Source: Argopecten irradians
Taxonomy: Eukaryota; Mollusca; Bivalvia; Pectinida; Pectinidae
Length of the DNA: 64,000 nucleotides
Direction of reading: 5' to 3'
Assembly: GCF_041381155.1 (NCBI RefSeq)
Contig: NC_091147.1
Coordinates: 10,438,837 to 10,502,836, forward strand
Shown here: in pieces, positions 1 to 15,400 of the stretch
How positions within the stretch are numbered: the first letter of the stretch is position 1
How the letters are laid out: every line of letters starts with the position of its first letter
Notes under the pieces: generated by a model
What the model was told of the DNA's origin: nothing
Database searches by the model: none
Seen by the model: the letters and a program-made list of their open reading frames with translations, nothing else
Made by a program: the position numbers and the translations under genes

Positions 1-3000
1 AAAACTCATAATAATAATGAAAAGCCCTTCTTGGTTTGTCAGTAAGATGTAAACTAAAAAAAATAAAAAAAAAAAAAAAAAGTATCACTAAAATGTCATG
101 TATCTTTCTTCAAACATGATAACACAGCAATTTTTACAGAGATTAGAGTACCAGTACTTTACAGTGACATGTTAGTGAGTTCAGTATTGTTCCAGTATTG
201 TTTTTTACTTTTACAGTACTGTATTCTGTTGGATTGGGTGATTTGTATCTGTATGATATGCCACCCTCCCATCCTGCCATAATAAAGGTTTTTATAAAAG
301 TATTTCTAATTGTATAAATAGTTATGGGCGAATCAACTGTTGGTATTTTTTTAGCAATTATTTTACCAATTTTGCTCGTCGAAATAACATGTAAAATTAT
401 TATGGAATGGTGTACTAATTTCAGTTGCTTTTTGTAGAATACTGTTATCTAATCGAACACTAATAAACAACGCCTTATTAAAACGCATTACTCCTATATG
501 TAAAGTCCGTCCTTGATGTCGGTCAGTAACGAGAAATAACTATATCGTAATCTCTGTTAAAAAACTTAAAGTTATCACTAAAATGCGTATTTTCCTTCTT
601 CATAATGAATAATAGTAGCATTTCTTACAGATGATTTACGTTCCAGTACTTTATCTCACCAGTGTTAAAGGTTGGAGTTAAGTTATCTACATGATTAGCG
701 TTACAGTAAGTACATCTGTGGCATTGGGCTGACCTTTGATTGGGAACTGAATTGCTTCCCACACCCCTACCACCTGCACGCATAAATAAATTCTTTATAT
801 ATCAATACATGTTGGAATGACATGTGGGTAAACAACCCGCATCATATACTTATAATGGAATGTATCATCATAACGTATTCCTTTCGTTTTTTGGGAGGGA
901 GGTAAATCGTACTGATAAGGTTTCGTTTTCTATAAGAACATATAATCGACTATTTGTGTGTGTGTGGTTTTTGTTAATAGTTTTTTAAGTAAATTAAGGG
1001 CGAATCATGATGGTTTTTTTTAGCAATAGTATCTTTATACTATGTGCTGTCGAAATAAAATGTAAAATCTAATAAAGAATGGTGATAAATATACTAAGGT
1101 TGCTTTTTGTAGAATAAGTATTAAATCACGATATATCTTCAACGACTTAAAATCGCTCAATAATTTATAATGTAAAGCCCTTCTTGGTTTGTCAGTGTCT
1201 AAATGTTGTCAGTAAGATTAAAAAAAAAATAAACTAAAAAACTTTGTAAAAAAAAAAAACAATAAGTATCACTAAAAAAATGTCATGTATCTTTTCTTCA
1301 AACATGAAATCCAAGTAGAGCAATTTTTACAGAGATTAGTACCAGTACTTTACAGTAGTTACAGTAGTTTAGAGTTTTATTGTACCTTATTTTTTTACTG
1401 TTTTTGTTGTACTGTACTCTGTTTATTGGTGACCTTTTTCTTGTATCTGATACCCACCCTCCCTGCCATATAAAGTTTTTTTTTTTTAATGTAAATTTAA
1501 AGGGCGAATCACTGATTTTTTTTTTTTTGTTATTATTTACACAATTTAGCTGTCGAAATAACATGTAAACTAATATGAATTGTGATAACATCAGGTTGCT
1601 TTTTTTTGTAGAAACTGTAATTAAAAATCGACATAAAAACAAAAAAAAAAAACACATAATAATAATGAAAAGCCCTTCCCTTTTGTTTGTTAGTAAGATG
1701 TAACCTAAATAAAAACTCTGTTAAAAAAACTATAAGTATCACTAAAATGTAATGTATCCTTCTTGAAACAAACATGAAAACTAGAGCAATTTTTACAGAT
1801 ATTAGCGTACCACTTTACTTTACAGTGAGTTGGAGTTTGAGTTATTTGAATTGTATTTTTACTTGATTAGTGTTCCAGTACTCTACTTTGTTGGATTGGG
1901 TGACCTTTGCTTGTAACTGATATGCCCCCCCCCACCCTGCTTTATATAATTTCTCTTATATATAAAAACTTGTTGGATGCCAGTGGTAACAGCTCATTTA
2001 CATATAATGGAATGTATCATCAAACGTATACCTTACGTTTTCGGAGGGAGATAACTCGTACAGAAAGGTTTCCTTTTCATATAAGAAAAACAAGCTTTTG
2101 TGTGTGTGTGTGTGTGTGTGTTTTTTTTTAAAGTTTTTTTAATGTAAAATTAAGGGGGAATCAATGATATTTTTGCAATTTATTTACACAATTTAGCTGT
2201 CGAAATAACATGTAAACTAATAATGAATTGTGATAAATATCTGGTTGCTTTTTGTAGAAATTGTAATAAAAATCGACATAAAAACAACGCCTTAAAAAAA
2301 ACTCATAATAATAATGAAAAAGCCCTTCTTGGTTTGTCAGTAAATTTAAAACTAAATGTAAACTTTGAAAAAAAAAAAATATAAGTATCACTAAAATGTC
2401 ATGTATCTTTCTTCAAACATGATAACCACAGCAATTTTTACAGAGATTAGAGTACCAGTACTTTACAGTGACAAGTTGGAGTTAAGTGAATTGTATTTTT
2501 ACTTATTACAGTACTGTATTCTGTTGGATTGGGTGACCTTTTCTTGTATCTGAATGCCCCCCTCCCATCCTGCCATATAAAATTTTTTTTAATGTAAATT
2601 TAAGGGCGAATCACTGATGTTTTTTTTTTTATTTATTTATATTTACAAATTTAGCTGTCGAAAATAACATGTAAACTAATAATGTATGGTGATAATATCA
2701 GGTTGCTTTTTGTTCGAAACCTGTAATTAATCTTCGACATAAAAACAACGCCTTAAAAACGCATATTTATAATGTTCAAGCCCGCGTCGTGATGTGTCTC
2801 AGTAACGATGTATACATAAATGTAATACTCTGATTTACAAAACTAACAAAGATATCACTAAAAAATGTCATTTATCCTTATTCAACATGAAAAAACTAGT
2901 GCCAATTTCTACTAGAGATTACCGTACCACGTACTTTACAGTGATAAGTTGGTAGTTATCTACTCTGATTAGCGTTCCCAGTACTGTAACTACTGTTGGA

Positions 3001-6000
3001 TTGGGTGACCTTTCGATTGTATACTGATTTGCACCCTTCCCACCCTGCCGTATTATTTATATTATATTTATAAAATAGTTGGTATCGCCAGCGGTAATAC
3101 AGCTCAATCTTACATCATAATGGGAATTGTCTATCATCAAAAGGGTTATACCTTTACGCTTTTGGGTGGGTGAGAATCTAAGTACAGAAGAAAGGTATTC
3201 CTTATTTAATATAAGAAAAAGATGGCAGAAACAAGCTATTTTGTGTGTGTGTAGGTCATTGGCAGTGTGTGGCTGATTGTTTGTTTAGTAAGGTTGTATT
3301 TAATGTAAATTTAATGTTAGGGCGGAAGAAATCACATGAACATTTTTTTGCAATTATTTCACACATACTTTGGCACTGTCGTATTACATGGGTAAACGAT
3401 ATATTGTATTGTGATTATATTCTGGTGGCTTTTGTAGAAGAAATTAGATAACTCGCTAAACATTCTTTCAGGCATAATAATTCCAACGCTTTTAAACGCT
3501 TATTAATTTATGAATACATAGCCTTCTTGTTGTGTCAGTAAGATGTAATCACCTAAAGTATATATGTTAAAAAAAAATGCATGCTATCAATTACTATTGC
3601 CACATGTTTTAATTCTTCAAACATGTATTACTTGAAAAATTTTTAGCAGAGACTTAGCGTAACCTGTACTTTTCAGTGTACATAGTTGGTGTTAAGTGAA
3701 TTGTATTTCTTGTATCTTCCATGATTTGCAACACACTCGCTTTTCATATAAGTTTTTTTAATGTAAATTTAAGGGCGAATCACTGATGTGTTTTTTTTGT
3801 TATTATTTACACAATTTAGCTGTCGAAATAACATGTAAACTAACAACGAATTGTGATAACATCAGGTTGCTTTTTGTAGAAACTGTAATTAAATCGACAT
3901 AAAAACAACGCCTTAAAACACATAATAATAATGAAAAGCCCTTCTTGGTTTGTGTAGTAAGATGTAACCTAAATGTAAAACTCTAAAAAAAAAAAACTAT
4001 AAGTATAACTAAAATGTAATGTATCCTTCTTCAAACATGAAAACTAGCAATTTTTAGAGAGATTAGCGTACCAGTACTTTACAGTGAGTAAGTTAAGAGT
4101 TATTTTTTTTTTGATTAGTGTTCCAGTACTCTACTTTGTTGGATTGGGTGACCTTTGCTTGTAACTGATATGCCACCCTCCCACCCTGCTGTATAATTTC
4201 TCTTATAGATAAAAACTTGTTGGATGCCAGTGGTAACAGCTCATTTACATATAATGGAATGTATCATCAAAGGTATACCTTACGTTTTCGGGAGGGAGAT
4301 AACTCGTACAGAAAGGTTTTTCCTTTTCATATAAAAAAAAAAGCTATTTTGTGTGTGTGTGTGTGTTTTTTTTTTTTTTTTAATGTAAAATTAAGGGGGA
4401 ATCAATGATATTTTTTGCAATTATTTACAAAATTTAGCTGTCGAAATAACATGTAAACTAATAATGAATAATGAAAATAATAAGGTTGCTTTTTGTAGAA
4501 ATTGTAATTAAATCGACAAAAAAAAAACAACGCCTTAAAAACTCATAATAATAATGAAAAGCCCTTCTTATGTTTGTCAGTAAGATGTAAACTAAATGTA
4601 AACTTTGTAAAAAAAAAATAAAAGTAACTAAAATGTAATGTATCCTTCTTCAAACACTAAAGCAATTTTTACAGATTTTAGTAGAGTACCAGTACTTTAC
4701 AGTGACAAGTTAGAGTTATCTAGTGAATTGTATTTTTACTTATTACAGTACTGTATTCTGTTGGATTGGGTGACCTTTTTTTGTACCTGATATGCCACCC
4801 TCCCCCCTGCCATATAAAGTTTTTTTAATGTAAAATTTAAGGGCGAAATATGATTTTTTTTTTGTTTTATTTAAACAATTTAGCTGTCGAAATAACATGT
4901 AAACTAATAATGAATTGTGATAAATCAGGTTGCTTTTTGTAGAAACTGTAAAAAAAATCGACAAAAAAAACAACGCCTTAAAAAAAAAATAATAATAATG
5001 AAAAGCCCTTCTTGTTTGTAAGTAAGTAAGATGTAACCTAAATGTAAACTCTAAAAAAAAAACTATAAGTATCACTAAAATGTAATGTATCCTTCTTCAA
5101 ACATGAAAACTAGAGCAATTTTTACAGATTAGAGATTACCGTACCAGTACTTTACAGTGACAATGAGAGTTGGAGTTAAGTGAATTGTATTTTTACTTGA
5201 TTAGTGTTCCAGTACTGTACTTTGTTGGATTGGGTGACCTTTTGCTTGTACTGATGCCCCCCACCCTCCCACCCTGCGTGTATAATTTCTCTTATATAAA
5301 AAAAAACTTGTTGGATGCCAGTGGTAACAGCTCATTTACATATAATGGAATGTATCATCAAACGTATACCTTACGTTTTTTGGGGGGGGAGATAACTCGT
5401 ACAGAAAGGTTTCCTTTTCATATAAAAAAAAAGCTATTGTGTGTGTGTTGTGTTTTTTTTTTTAAATGTAAAATAAAATAAAAAGGGCGAATCACTGATG
5501 ATTTTTTTTTGTTTTTTGCAATTATTTACACAATTTAGCTGTCGAAATAACATGTAAACTAATAATGAATTGTGATAATATCAGGTTGCTTTTTTGTAGA
5601 AACTGTAAAAAATCGACAAAAAAACAACGCCTTAAAAAATAATAATAATAATGAAAAGCCCTTTTTAGATGTAACCTAAAAATGTAAACTGTAGTAAAAA
5701 CTAAAATGTATAACTAAAAAATGTCAAAAATGTATCTTCTTGAAAACATGAAAACTAGAGCAATTTTTACAGATATTAGCGTACCAGTACTTTACAGTGT
5801 AAGTTTGAGTTGGAGTTAAGAATTGAATTGTATTTTTTACTTTGATTAGTGTTCCAGTACTGTACTTTGTTGGATTGGGTGACCTTTGCTTGTACCTGAT
5901 ATGCCACCCTCCCACCCTGCCGTATATAATTTCTTTATATAAAAATCATGTTGGATGCCCAGTATAACAGCTCATTTATATATAATAATGTATCAAAACG

Positions 6001-9000
6001 TATACCTTACGTTTTTTGGGAGGGGGAGTATAACTCGTTTTTTTAAAACTTTTATATTAAAAACAATTTTTTGTGTTTATTTTTTTTTTTTTAAAATGTA
6101 AAATTAAAACAATATGATATTTTTGCAATTATTTACACAATTAAAATGTAAAATAACATGTAAAAATAATGAATGAAAAATCAGGTTGCTTTTTTGTAGA
6201 AACTATAATTAAATCGACATAAAAAAAACGCCTTTAACATAATAAATGAAAAGCCCTTTTTTTGTAGTAAGATGTAACTAAATGTAAACTCTAAAAAAAA
6301 AACTATAAGTATAACTAAAAAATGTAATGTATCCTTCTTGAAAACATGAAAACTAGAGCATGTACCAGTACTTTGTATAAATTTAAGTACTTTATTAGTT
6401 GTATTTTTTGTTAAAACCTTTTTTGTATTATAGTGCCATATAAATTTGTGAATCACTGATGTTTTTTTTATTATTTACACAATTTAGCTGTCGAAAATAA
6501 CATGTAAAAAAATGAATTTGTGATACATATCAGGTTGCTTTTTGTGAAACTGTAATTAAATCGCATAAAAAAACAACGCCCTTAAAAACACATAATAATA
6601 ATAAAAAAGCCCTTCTTTGTTTGTAGTAAGATGTAACCTAAATGTAAACTCTGTTAAAAAAAAAAACTAAAAGTATAACTAAAATGTAATGTATCCTTCT
6701 TCAAACATGAAAATAGAGCAATTTTTACAGAGTACGTACGTACCAGTACTTTACAGTGATAGTTTTTACAAGTTAAAGTTTTTGTATTTTTACTTGATTA
6801 GTGTTCCAGTACTACTGTACTTTGTTGGATTGGGTGAACTTGTACCTGATTTGCCACCCTCGTATTTTCTTTAATAAAAAATTGTTGGATGCCAGTGGTA
6901 ACAGCTCATTTTTACATATAATGGAATGTATCATCAAACGTATACCTTTTTTTGTAACTGTACAGAAAGGTTTCCTTTTCATATAAGAAAAAAGCTATTT
7001 TTTTGTGTGTTTTTTGTTTTTTTTTTTTTTTTTAATGTAAAATTAAGGGGAATCATGATATTTTTATTATTTACACAATTTAGCTGTCGAAATAAACATG
7101 TAAAAAACTAATAATGAATTGTGATAATATTGGTTGCTTTTTTGTAGAAATTGTAATTAAATCGACATAAAAACAACGCCTAAAAAAAATCATAATAATA
7201 ATGAAAAGCCCTTCTTGGTTTGTCAGTAAGATGTTTGTAAACTAAACGTAAACTCATGTTAAAAAACTGCACTGCTATCATCTAATAATGCCATTGTATC
7301 ACCTTTTCATGCTTGATAAACGAGAACAATTTTTGCAGTGATTAGCGTAACAGTACTTCTACATGTGACAAGTTGGAGTTAAAAACGATTTGTATTTCTG
7401 TTTTTGTTATGCCACACCACTCAACCATGCACTTATCAAGTTTTCTTACTGTAAACTTAAGGGCGAATCTCTGATGGTAATTTTTGCAATTATTTACACA
7501 ATTTAGCTGTCAGAATTAACACTGTTAATTTGAATAATGCAATTGTGATAATTTGGTTGCTTTTTGTAGAAAACTGTTATAAATCGACATAAAAACAAAG
7601 ACTTAAAAAAACACATAATTATAATGTTAAAGCACGTCTTGATGTGTCCTAGTAAGATGTAACGTATAATGTAAACTAGCTTTAATTCAAAAACTACAAG
7701 GTATCAAACTAAAATGTCATTTGTTCCTTCTTCAAAACATGAAAATTAGAGCAGTGTTACAGAGTTATTAGCAGTTTACCAGTACTTTACAGATGATATT
7801 GGCCTTCGAGCGTTGGAGTTAGAGTAACTGATGATTTTTATCGCTTGATTATTGCTTTACCAGTACTGTACTTTGTTGGATGTCGCGTGCCTCCTGTTGC
7901 ATGTGGACTGTTAGATGATCCCAACCTCTCCACCGCTGCGATATATTTTTCTCTATATTATGTGATAGTAAATACATGTTGGATGCCGTGTGCGTAACAG
8001 CTCATGTTACATATAATGGAATGTCCCATCAAAGGGTATACCTTACGGCTTTCGCCAGGGTAGAGAAGTAGATAGTACTCTCGTACATGCATAAAAAAGG
8101 TTTCTCTTTAATATGAAGTGTAACAAGCTATTGTGAAGTGAGCGAATGGGGCTTTGTTTTAAGTTTTAATGTAAATTTAAGGGGGAGGGGGAGTGGATAT
8201 CAATGACATTTTTGCAACTATTACCACAATTTAGCTTTGTCGAATTAAACATGTAACAACTAATAATGGATTTGTTTGTGATAATCATCTGGTTGCTTTT
8301 TGTAGAAACCTCGTTGATTAATATCCCGATGTAAAAACCAATAGCCCTTAAAAAAGACGCAGAACATTAGATTGTAAGTCTACAGTCACTTGAGGTGTAA
8401 GTAAGATGTAAACAGAACTTTAAAAACTCTGTTTAAAAACACTAAGTAGGATCACCGTAAAACTGTCTTTTCTTCCTTACTTTCATTTACATAGAATAAC
8501 CAGAGCGATTTTATTCCAGCGATTACCGTATCAGATACTTTTCAGTGTTAAGTTGAGTTATCTCAGCTGATTTAGCGTTCCAGTTCTGGACTCTGTTAGG
8601 ATTCGGGGTGACCTTTGCTTGGAATGCATTTACCACCCTCCCACCCACACCTCGCAGTTTAATTTCTCTCCCCCCCCCTATATAAAATACATGTTGGATG
8701 ACTGTTGTAATCAGACACATTTTAAATATATTGGGAATGTTTCATAAAGTATTTCCGTACCGTTTTGGGAGGATTGTAATTATTAAGGGCGATTCTAATG
8801 ATAGGTATTTTAGCAATTTTTTAAAATAATTTAGACTGTCCGAATATTAAAAATGTAAAACTTAATAATGAATAAAATTATCAGGTTGCTTTTTTTTTGT
8901 AAAACTGTAAAAAAATCGACAAAAAAACAACGCCTTAAAAAAAAACAATAATAATAATGAAAAGCCCTTCTTGGTTTGTCAGTAAGATGTAACCTAAATG

Positions 9001-9394
9001 TAAACTCTGTTAAAAAACTATAAGTATAACTAAAATGTAATGTATCCTTCTTCAAACATGAAAAACTAGAGCATTTTTTACAGAGATTAGCGTACCAGTA
9101 CTTTACAGTGAGTTGAGTTGGAGTTAAGTGAATTGTATTTTTACTTTTAGCAGTTCCAGTAGTACTGTACTTTGTTGGATTGGGTGACCTTTGCTTGTAA
9201 CTGATATGCCCCCCCACCCCACCCTGCCTGTATAATTTCTCTTATATAAAAAACATGTTGGATGCCAGTGGTAACAGCTCATTTACATATAATGGAAATA
9301 TCATCAAACGTATACCTTTTTACCTTACGTTTTCGGGAGGGAGATAACTCGTAAAGGTTTTTCCTTTTCATAAAAAAAAAAAACTTTTTGTGTG

Positions 9395-9425
<31 letters not shown>

Positions 9426-12400
9426 TAATGTAAAATTAATGTTTAAAAAAATGATTTTTTTTAATTATTTACAAAATTTACACAATTTAGCTGTCGAAAT
9501 AACATGTAAAATTATAATGAATTGTGATAATATCTGGTTGCTTTTTTTTTTGTTTTAATTAAAAAAAAAAACGCCTTAAAAAAAAAAAATAAAAAAAAGC
9601 CCTTCTTGTTTTGTAAAAAAAAATGAAAAAATTGTCAGTAAGATTTAAAACTAAATGTAAACTTTGTGAAAAAAATAAGTATCACTAAAATGTCATGTAT
9701 CTTTTTCAAACATGATAACCACAGCAATTTTTACAGAGATTAGAGTACCAGTACTTTACAGTGACAAGTTGGAGTTTCTTGAATTGTATTTTTACTTATT
9801 ACAGTACTGTATTCTGTTTGTTTGGGTGACCTTTTAAACTGAATGCCACCCTCCCATCCCTGCCATATAAAGGTTTTTTAATTAAATTTTAAATGCGAAT
9901 CACTGATGTTATTTTTTTTATTTATTATTTACACAAAAAAATAAATGTAAACTAAATAATGAATTGAATAAACATCAGGTTGCTTTTTGTAGAAACTGTA
10001 ATTAAATCGACATAAAAACAACGCCCTTAAAAACAATAATAATAATAATGAAAAGCCCTTCTTGGTTGGTTTGTTAGTAAGATGTAACCTAAATGTAAAC
10101 TCTGTAAAAAAAAAAACTATAAGTATCACTAAAATGTAATGTATCCTTCTTGAAACATGAAAACTAGAGCAATTGTTACAGATATTAGCGTACCAGTACT
10201 TTACAGTGATAAGTTGAGTTGGAGTTAAGTGAATTGTATTTTTTACTTGATTAGTGTTCCAGTACTCTACTTTGTTGGATTGGGTGACCTTTGCTTGTAT
10301 ACCTGATATGCCACCCCCCCCCCCTGCTGTATAATTTCTCTACTATATATAAAAAACTTGTTGGATGCCAGTGGTAACAGCTCATTTACATATAATGGAA
10401 TGTATCATCAAACGTATACCTTACGTTTTCGGGGGAGGGAGATAACTCGTACAGAAAGGTTTCCTTTTTCATATAATAAAAACAAGCTATTTTGTGTGTG
10501 TGTGTGTGTGTGTGCTTTTTTTTTTTTTTTTAATGTAAAATTAAGGGGGAATCAATGATTTTTTGCAATTATTTACACAATTTAGCTGTCGAAATAACAT
10601 GTAAACTAATAATAATAATGAATGATAATATCTGGTTGCTTTTTTTGTAGAAATTGTAATTAAATCGACATAAAAAAACAACGCTTAAAAAAAAAAACTC
10701 ATAATAATAATGAAAAGCCCTTCTTGGTTTGTCAGTAAGATTTAAACTAAATGTAAACTTTGTGAAAAAAACAAGTAGTATCACTAAAATGTCATGTATC
10801 TTTCTTCAAACATGATAACCACAGCAATTTTTTTACAGAGATTAGAGTACAGTACTTTACTTTACAGTGACAAGTTGGAGTTCAGTTTTAATTGTATTTT
10901 TACTTATTACAGTACTGTATTCTGTTGGATTGGGTGACCTTTTCTTGTATCTGATATGCCACCCTCCCATCCTGCCATATAAAGTTTTTTTTTTTAATGT
11001 AAATTTAAGGGCGAAATCACTGATGTTTTTTTTTTGTTATTATTTACACAATTTAGCTGTCGAAATAACATGTAAACTAATATTGTGAATTGTGATAACA
11101 TCAGGTTGCTTTTTGTAGAAACTGTAATTAAATCGACATAAAAAACAACGCCTTAAAAAAAACACATAATAATAATGAAAAGCCCCCTTCTTGTTTGTTT
11201 GTTAGTAAGATGTAAACCTAAATGTAAACTCTGTTAAAAAACTATAAGTATAACTAAAATGTAATGTATCCTTCTTGAAAACATGAAAAACTAGAGCAAT
11301 TGTTACAGAGATATTAGCGTACCAGTACTTTACAGTGATAAGTTGAGTTGAGTTAAGTTGTAGTTTTTACTTGATTAGCGTTCCAGTACTGTACTTGTTG
11401 GATTGGGTGACCTTTGCTTGTAACTGATATGCCACCCTGCTGTATAATTTCTCTTATATATAAAAACTTGTTGGATGCCAGTGGTAACAGCTCATTTACA
11501 TATAATGGAAATGTATCATCAAACGTATTCCTTACGTTTTTGGGAGGGAATAACTCGTAAGAAATTTTTTCATAATTTTTTGTTTTTTTTTTTAAAGTTT
11601 TTTTAATAAAATTAAGGGCGAAAATAATTTTTTTGCAATTATAATTTTAAACAAATTTATGAATTGTGAAATAACATGTAAACTAAAAATAATGAATTGT
11701 GAAAAATATCAGGTTGCTTTTTGTAGAAACTGTAATTAAATCGAATAATAAAAAAACGCCTTAAAAAAAAAACATAATAATAATGAAAAGCCCTTCTTGT
11801 TTGTCAGTAAATGTAAACTAAATGTAAACTCTGTAAAAAAAACTAATGTAAACTAAATGTAAAATGAAAAATGTAAAATTTAAACATGAAAACTAGAGCA
11901 ATTTTTACAGAGATTAGCGTACCAGTACTTTACAGTGATAAAGTTGGAGTTAAGTGTTATTTTTACTTGATTAGTGTTCCAGTACTGTACTCTGTTGGAT
12001 TGGGTGACCTTTTTGCTTGTAACTGATATGCCACCCTCCCACCCTGTATAATTTCTCTTATATATAAAAAACTTGTTGGATGCCAGTGGTAACAGCTCAT
12101 TTACATATAATGGAATGTATCATCAAACGTATTACCTTACGTTTTCGGGGGAGGGATAATAACTCGTACAGAAAGGTTTTTTTTTTCATATAAAAAAAAA
12201 GCTATTTTGTGTGTGTGTGTGTGTTTTTTTTTTAAAGTTTTTAATGTAAAATTAAGGGGGAATCAATGATTTTTTTTTTGCAATTATTTACACAATTTAG
12301 CTGTCGAAATAACATGTAAACTAATAATGAATTGTGATAATATCTGGTTGCTTTTTGTAGAAATTGATATTATTCTTCGTATAATTCTATCAACGCCTTA

Positions 12401-15400
12401 ATAACACAGTACATTATAATCGTTGCCCGTCTTGATGTGTCAGTACTCGTCTGTAAACTAATGCGCTATAACTATGTTACACAATAACTACAAGTTATAA
12501 CAAAATTGTCATGTATACACTTCTTCTTACATGAGAACTACGAGCAATTTTTAACAGAGATTATATCGTCACCAGTCACTTTACAAGTGTCATCCGTTGG
12601 CAATTAAGTGGTTTGTATTTCATTGTATCCTGTTTTTGCACTCCCACACTCTGACATATCAAGTTTTTCTAATGTAAATTAAGGGCGCATTCACTGTTGG
12701 TTTCTTTCTTGAACATTTATTTATCACCAATTTAGCTGTCGAATAATTAACATGTATACTAATACTTGAATTGTGAGATATACTCAGGTTGCTTTTTGTA
12801 GAAAACTTTAATTTACAATCGAACATAAAAACACGCCATAATAAACAACATAATAAATAAATAATGGAAAAGATCCCTTCTTTACTGTTTGTTAGTAAGA
12901 TGTAACCTAAATGTAAACTCTGTTAAAAAAAAAACAAACTATAAGTATCACTACTAATTGTGCTCAATTTATCCTTCTTGAAAACATGAAAACCCCTAGG
13001 AGCAATTGTTACAGATAATTAGCGTACCAGTACTTTACAGTGATAAGGTGAGTTGGAGTTCTTTAAGTTGTATTTTTTACTTGATTACCTGATCCAGTAC
13101 TCCTCTTCCAGTACTGTAAACTATGTTGGATTGGGTTGACCCTCTTAGCTTGGGCCTGAAAGTCCCACAGCCATGAATGCGGCCCACCACTCTCGCATAA
13201 CCGCTGTAAAAAATACCACGTTTTATATATATCTCTTATTTTACAAATAACCTTTATTCGATGCATGCCAGTGGTAACAGCATGGAAATAAAAAAGCCAC
13301 AAATTTCATAAAATGGACATGGACTCATCAACAACATTCAAATCAGTATTCCTTACGTTTTCGCCCCGGGAGGGTGGGAGCGTTAACTCGTTACAAGAGA
13401 AATTTTTTCGTTTTCATTAAATAAACAACCAAGGCTAATCTATTTGTGTGTGATGTTGTGGTGTTTTTTAAATAGTCACCTTTTTAGAAAAAATATATGG
13501 CCGAATCCACGATGGTTTTTTTTTGCTAAATTAATTTATACAGTTTAGCTGTCCGCATATATACATGTATAATACCTATATTGAACTTGTGATTATATCA
13601 GGTTGATTTTTGGAAATAATAATGTATTTTAATCGACTTAAAACCATAAACGCTCTTTAAAAATTCGCAGATAAGTATTGTTATGCCCGTCTTTGATGTG
13701 TTCAAGTAAGATGTCAATCTTAAATGTAATATTGTTTCCAAAATATACAAGGTATCACTAAATGTCTTTTTTACTCTCATTAAATAAAATGTGTTAATAG
13801 AGCAATTTTCTACAGAGATCTACTCTGTTCATGTACTTTTACAGTGATATAGTTTGGCTGTTCTTCTTACCTGATTAGCCGTCTCACAAGTTACCTGTAC
13901 TTGTTTGGTTTGGCATGACCTTTGAATTGTACCTGAATTTGCCTATCCATCCCACTCTGACGTTTAATTTTCTTATATAAAATACATGCTTGGATGTCAA
14001 GTGGTAAACTGCCTATTTACATACTTATGAATGTATCATTCAAACGTATCTCATTACGTTTTTCGGGAGGGAGGTACTGTTCTGAAAGCGTTTCGTCTTT
14101 AATATAGAAAATAAAAGCTTATCTTTGTGGGTTGCTGTGGCTTTTTTATAAAATAGTTCTTTTGTAGAGTAAGTATAATTTAAGGCGGAATTCATACTGA
14201 TTGGTTTTTTTGCAATTATTTACACAATTTAGCTGTCGAAATAACATGTAAACTAATAACGAATTGTGATAACATCAGGTTGCTTTTTGTAGAAACTGTA
14301 ATTAAATCGACATAAAAAAAACAACGCCTAAAAAAACACATAATAATAATAATGAAAAGCCCTTCTTGGTTTGTTAGTAAGATGTAACCTAAATGTAAAC
14401 TCTGTTAAAAAAACTATAAGTATCACTAAAATGTAATGTATCCTTATGAAAACTAGAGAAAATGAAAACTAGAGCAATTTTTACAGATATTAGCGTACCA
14501 GTACTTTACAGTGATAAGTTGAGTTGGAGTTAAGTGAATTGTATTTTTACTTGATTAGTGTTCCAGTACTGTACTCTGTTGGATTGGGTGACCTTTGCTT
14601 GTAACTGATATGCCACCCTCCCACCCTGCCTGTATAATTTCTCTTATATAAAAAATCATAGCTGTGAAATAACATTTAAAACTAATAATGAATTTCAAAA
14701 ATGATTGGATGCTTTTTGTAGAAACTGTAATTAAATCGACAAAAAAAAAACGCCTTAAAAAACAATAATAATAATAATGAAAAGCCCTTCTTTTTTTCAG
14801 TAAGATGTAACCTAAATGTAAACTCTGTTAAAAAAATACAAGTATAACTAAAATGTAATGTATCCTTCTTCAAACATTAGCAATTTTTACAGAGATTAGC
14901 GTGCCAGTACTTTACTTTACAGTGACAAACTATGTTGGATTTAGCGTTCCAGTACTGTACTCTGTTGGATTGGGTGACCTTTGTTTGTACCTGATATCCC
15001 ACCCTCCCACCCTGCCGTATAATTTCTCTTATAAAAAAAATCATGTTGGATGCCAGTGTAACAGTCATTTGTGTAAATGAAATGTATATTTTTTAAATTG
15101 TGTTTTTTTTTTTTGGGAGGATCAAACATGTACAGAAAGGTTTTTTTCAATATTAAAAAAACTTTTGTAATTTGTGTACTTTTTTTTTTTTTTTTTTTAA
15201 TGTAAAATTAAAAAATGATTTTTTTGCAATTATTTACACAATTTAGCTGTCGAAATAACATGTAAACTAATAATGAATTGTGATAATATCAGGTTGCTTT
15301 TTGTAGAAACTGTAATTAAATCGACATAAAAACAACGCCTTAAAAACACATAATAATAATGAAAAGCCCTTCTTGGTTTGTCAGTAAGATGTGACCTAAA

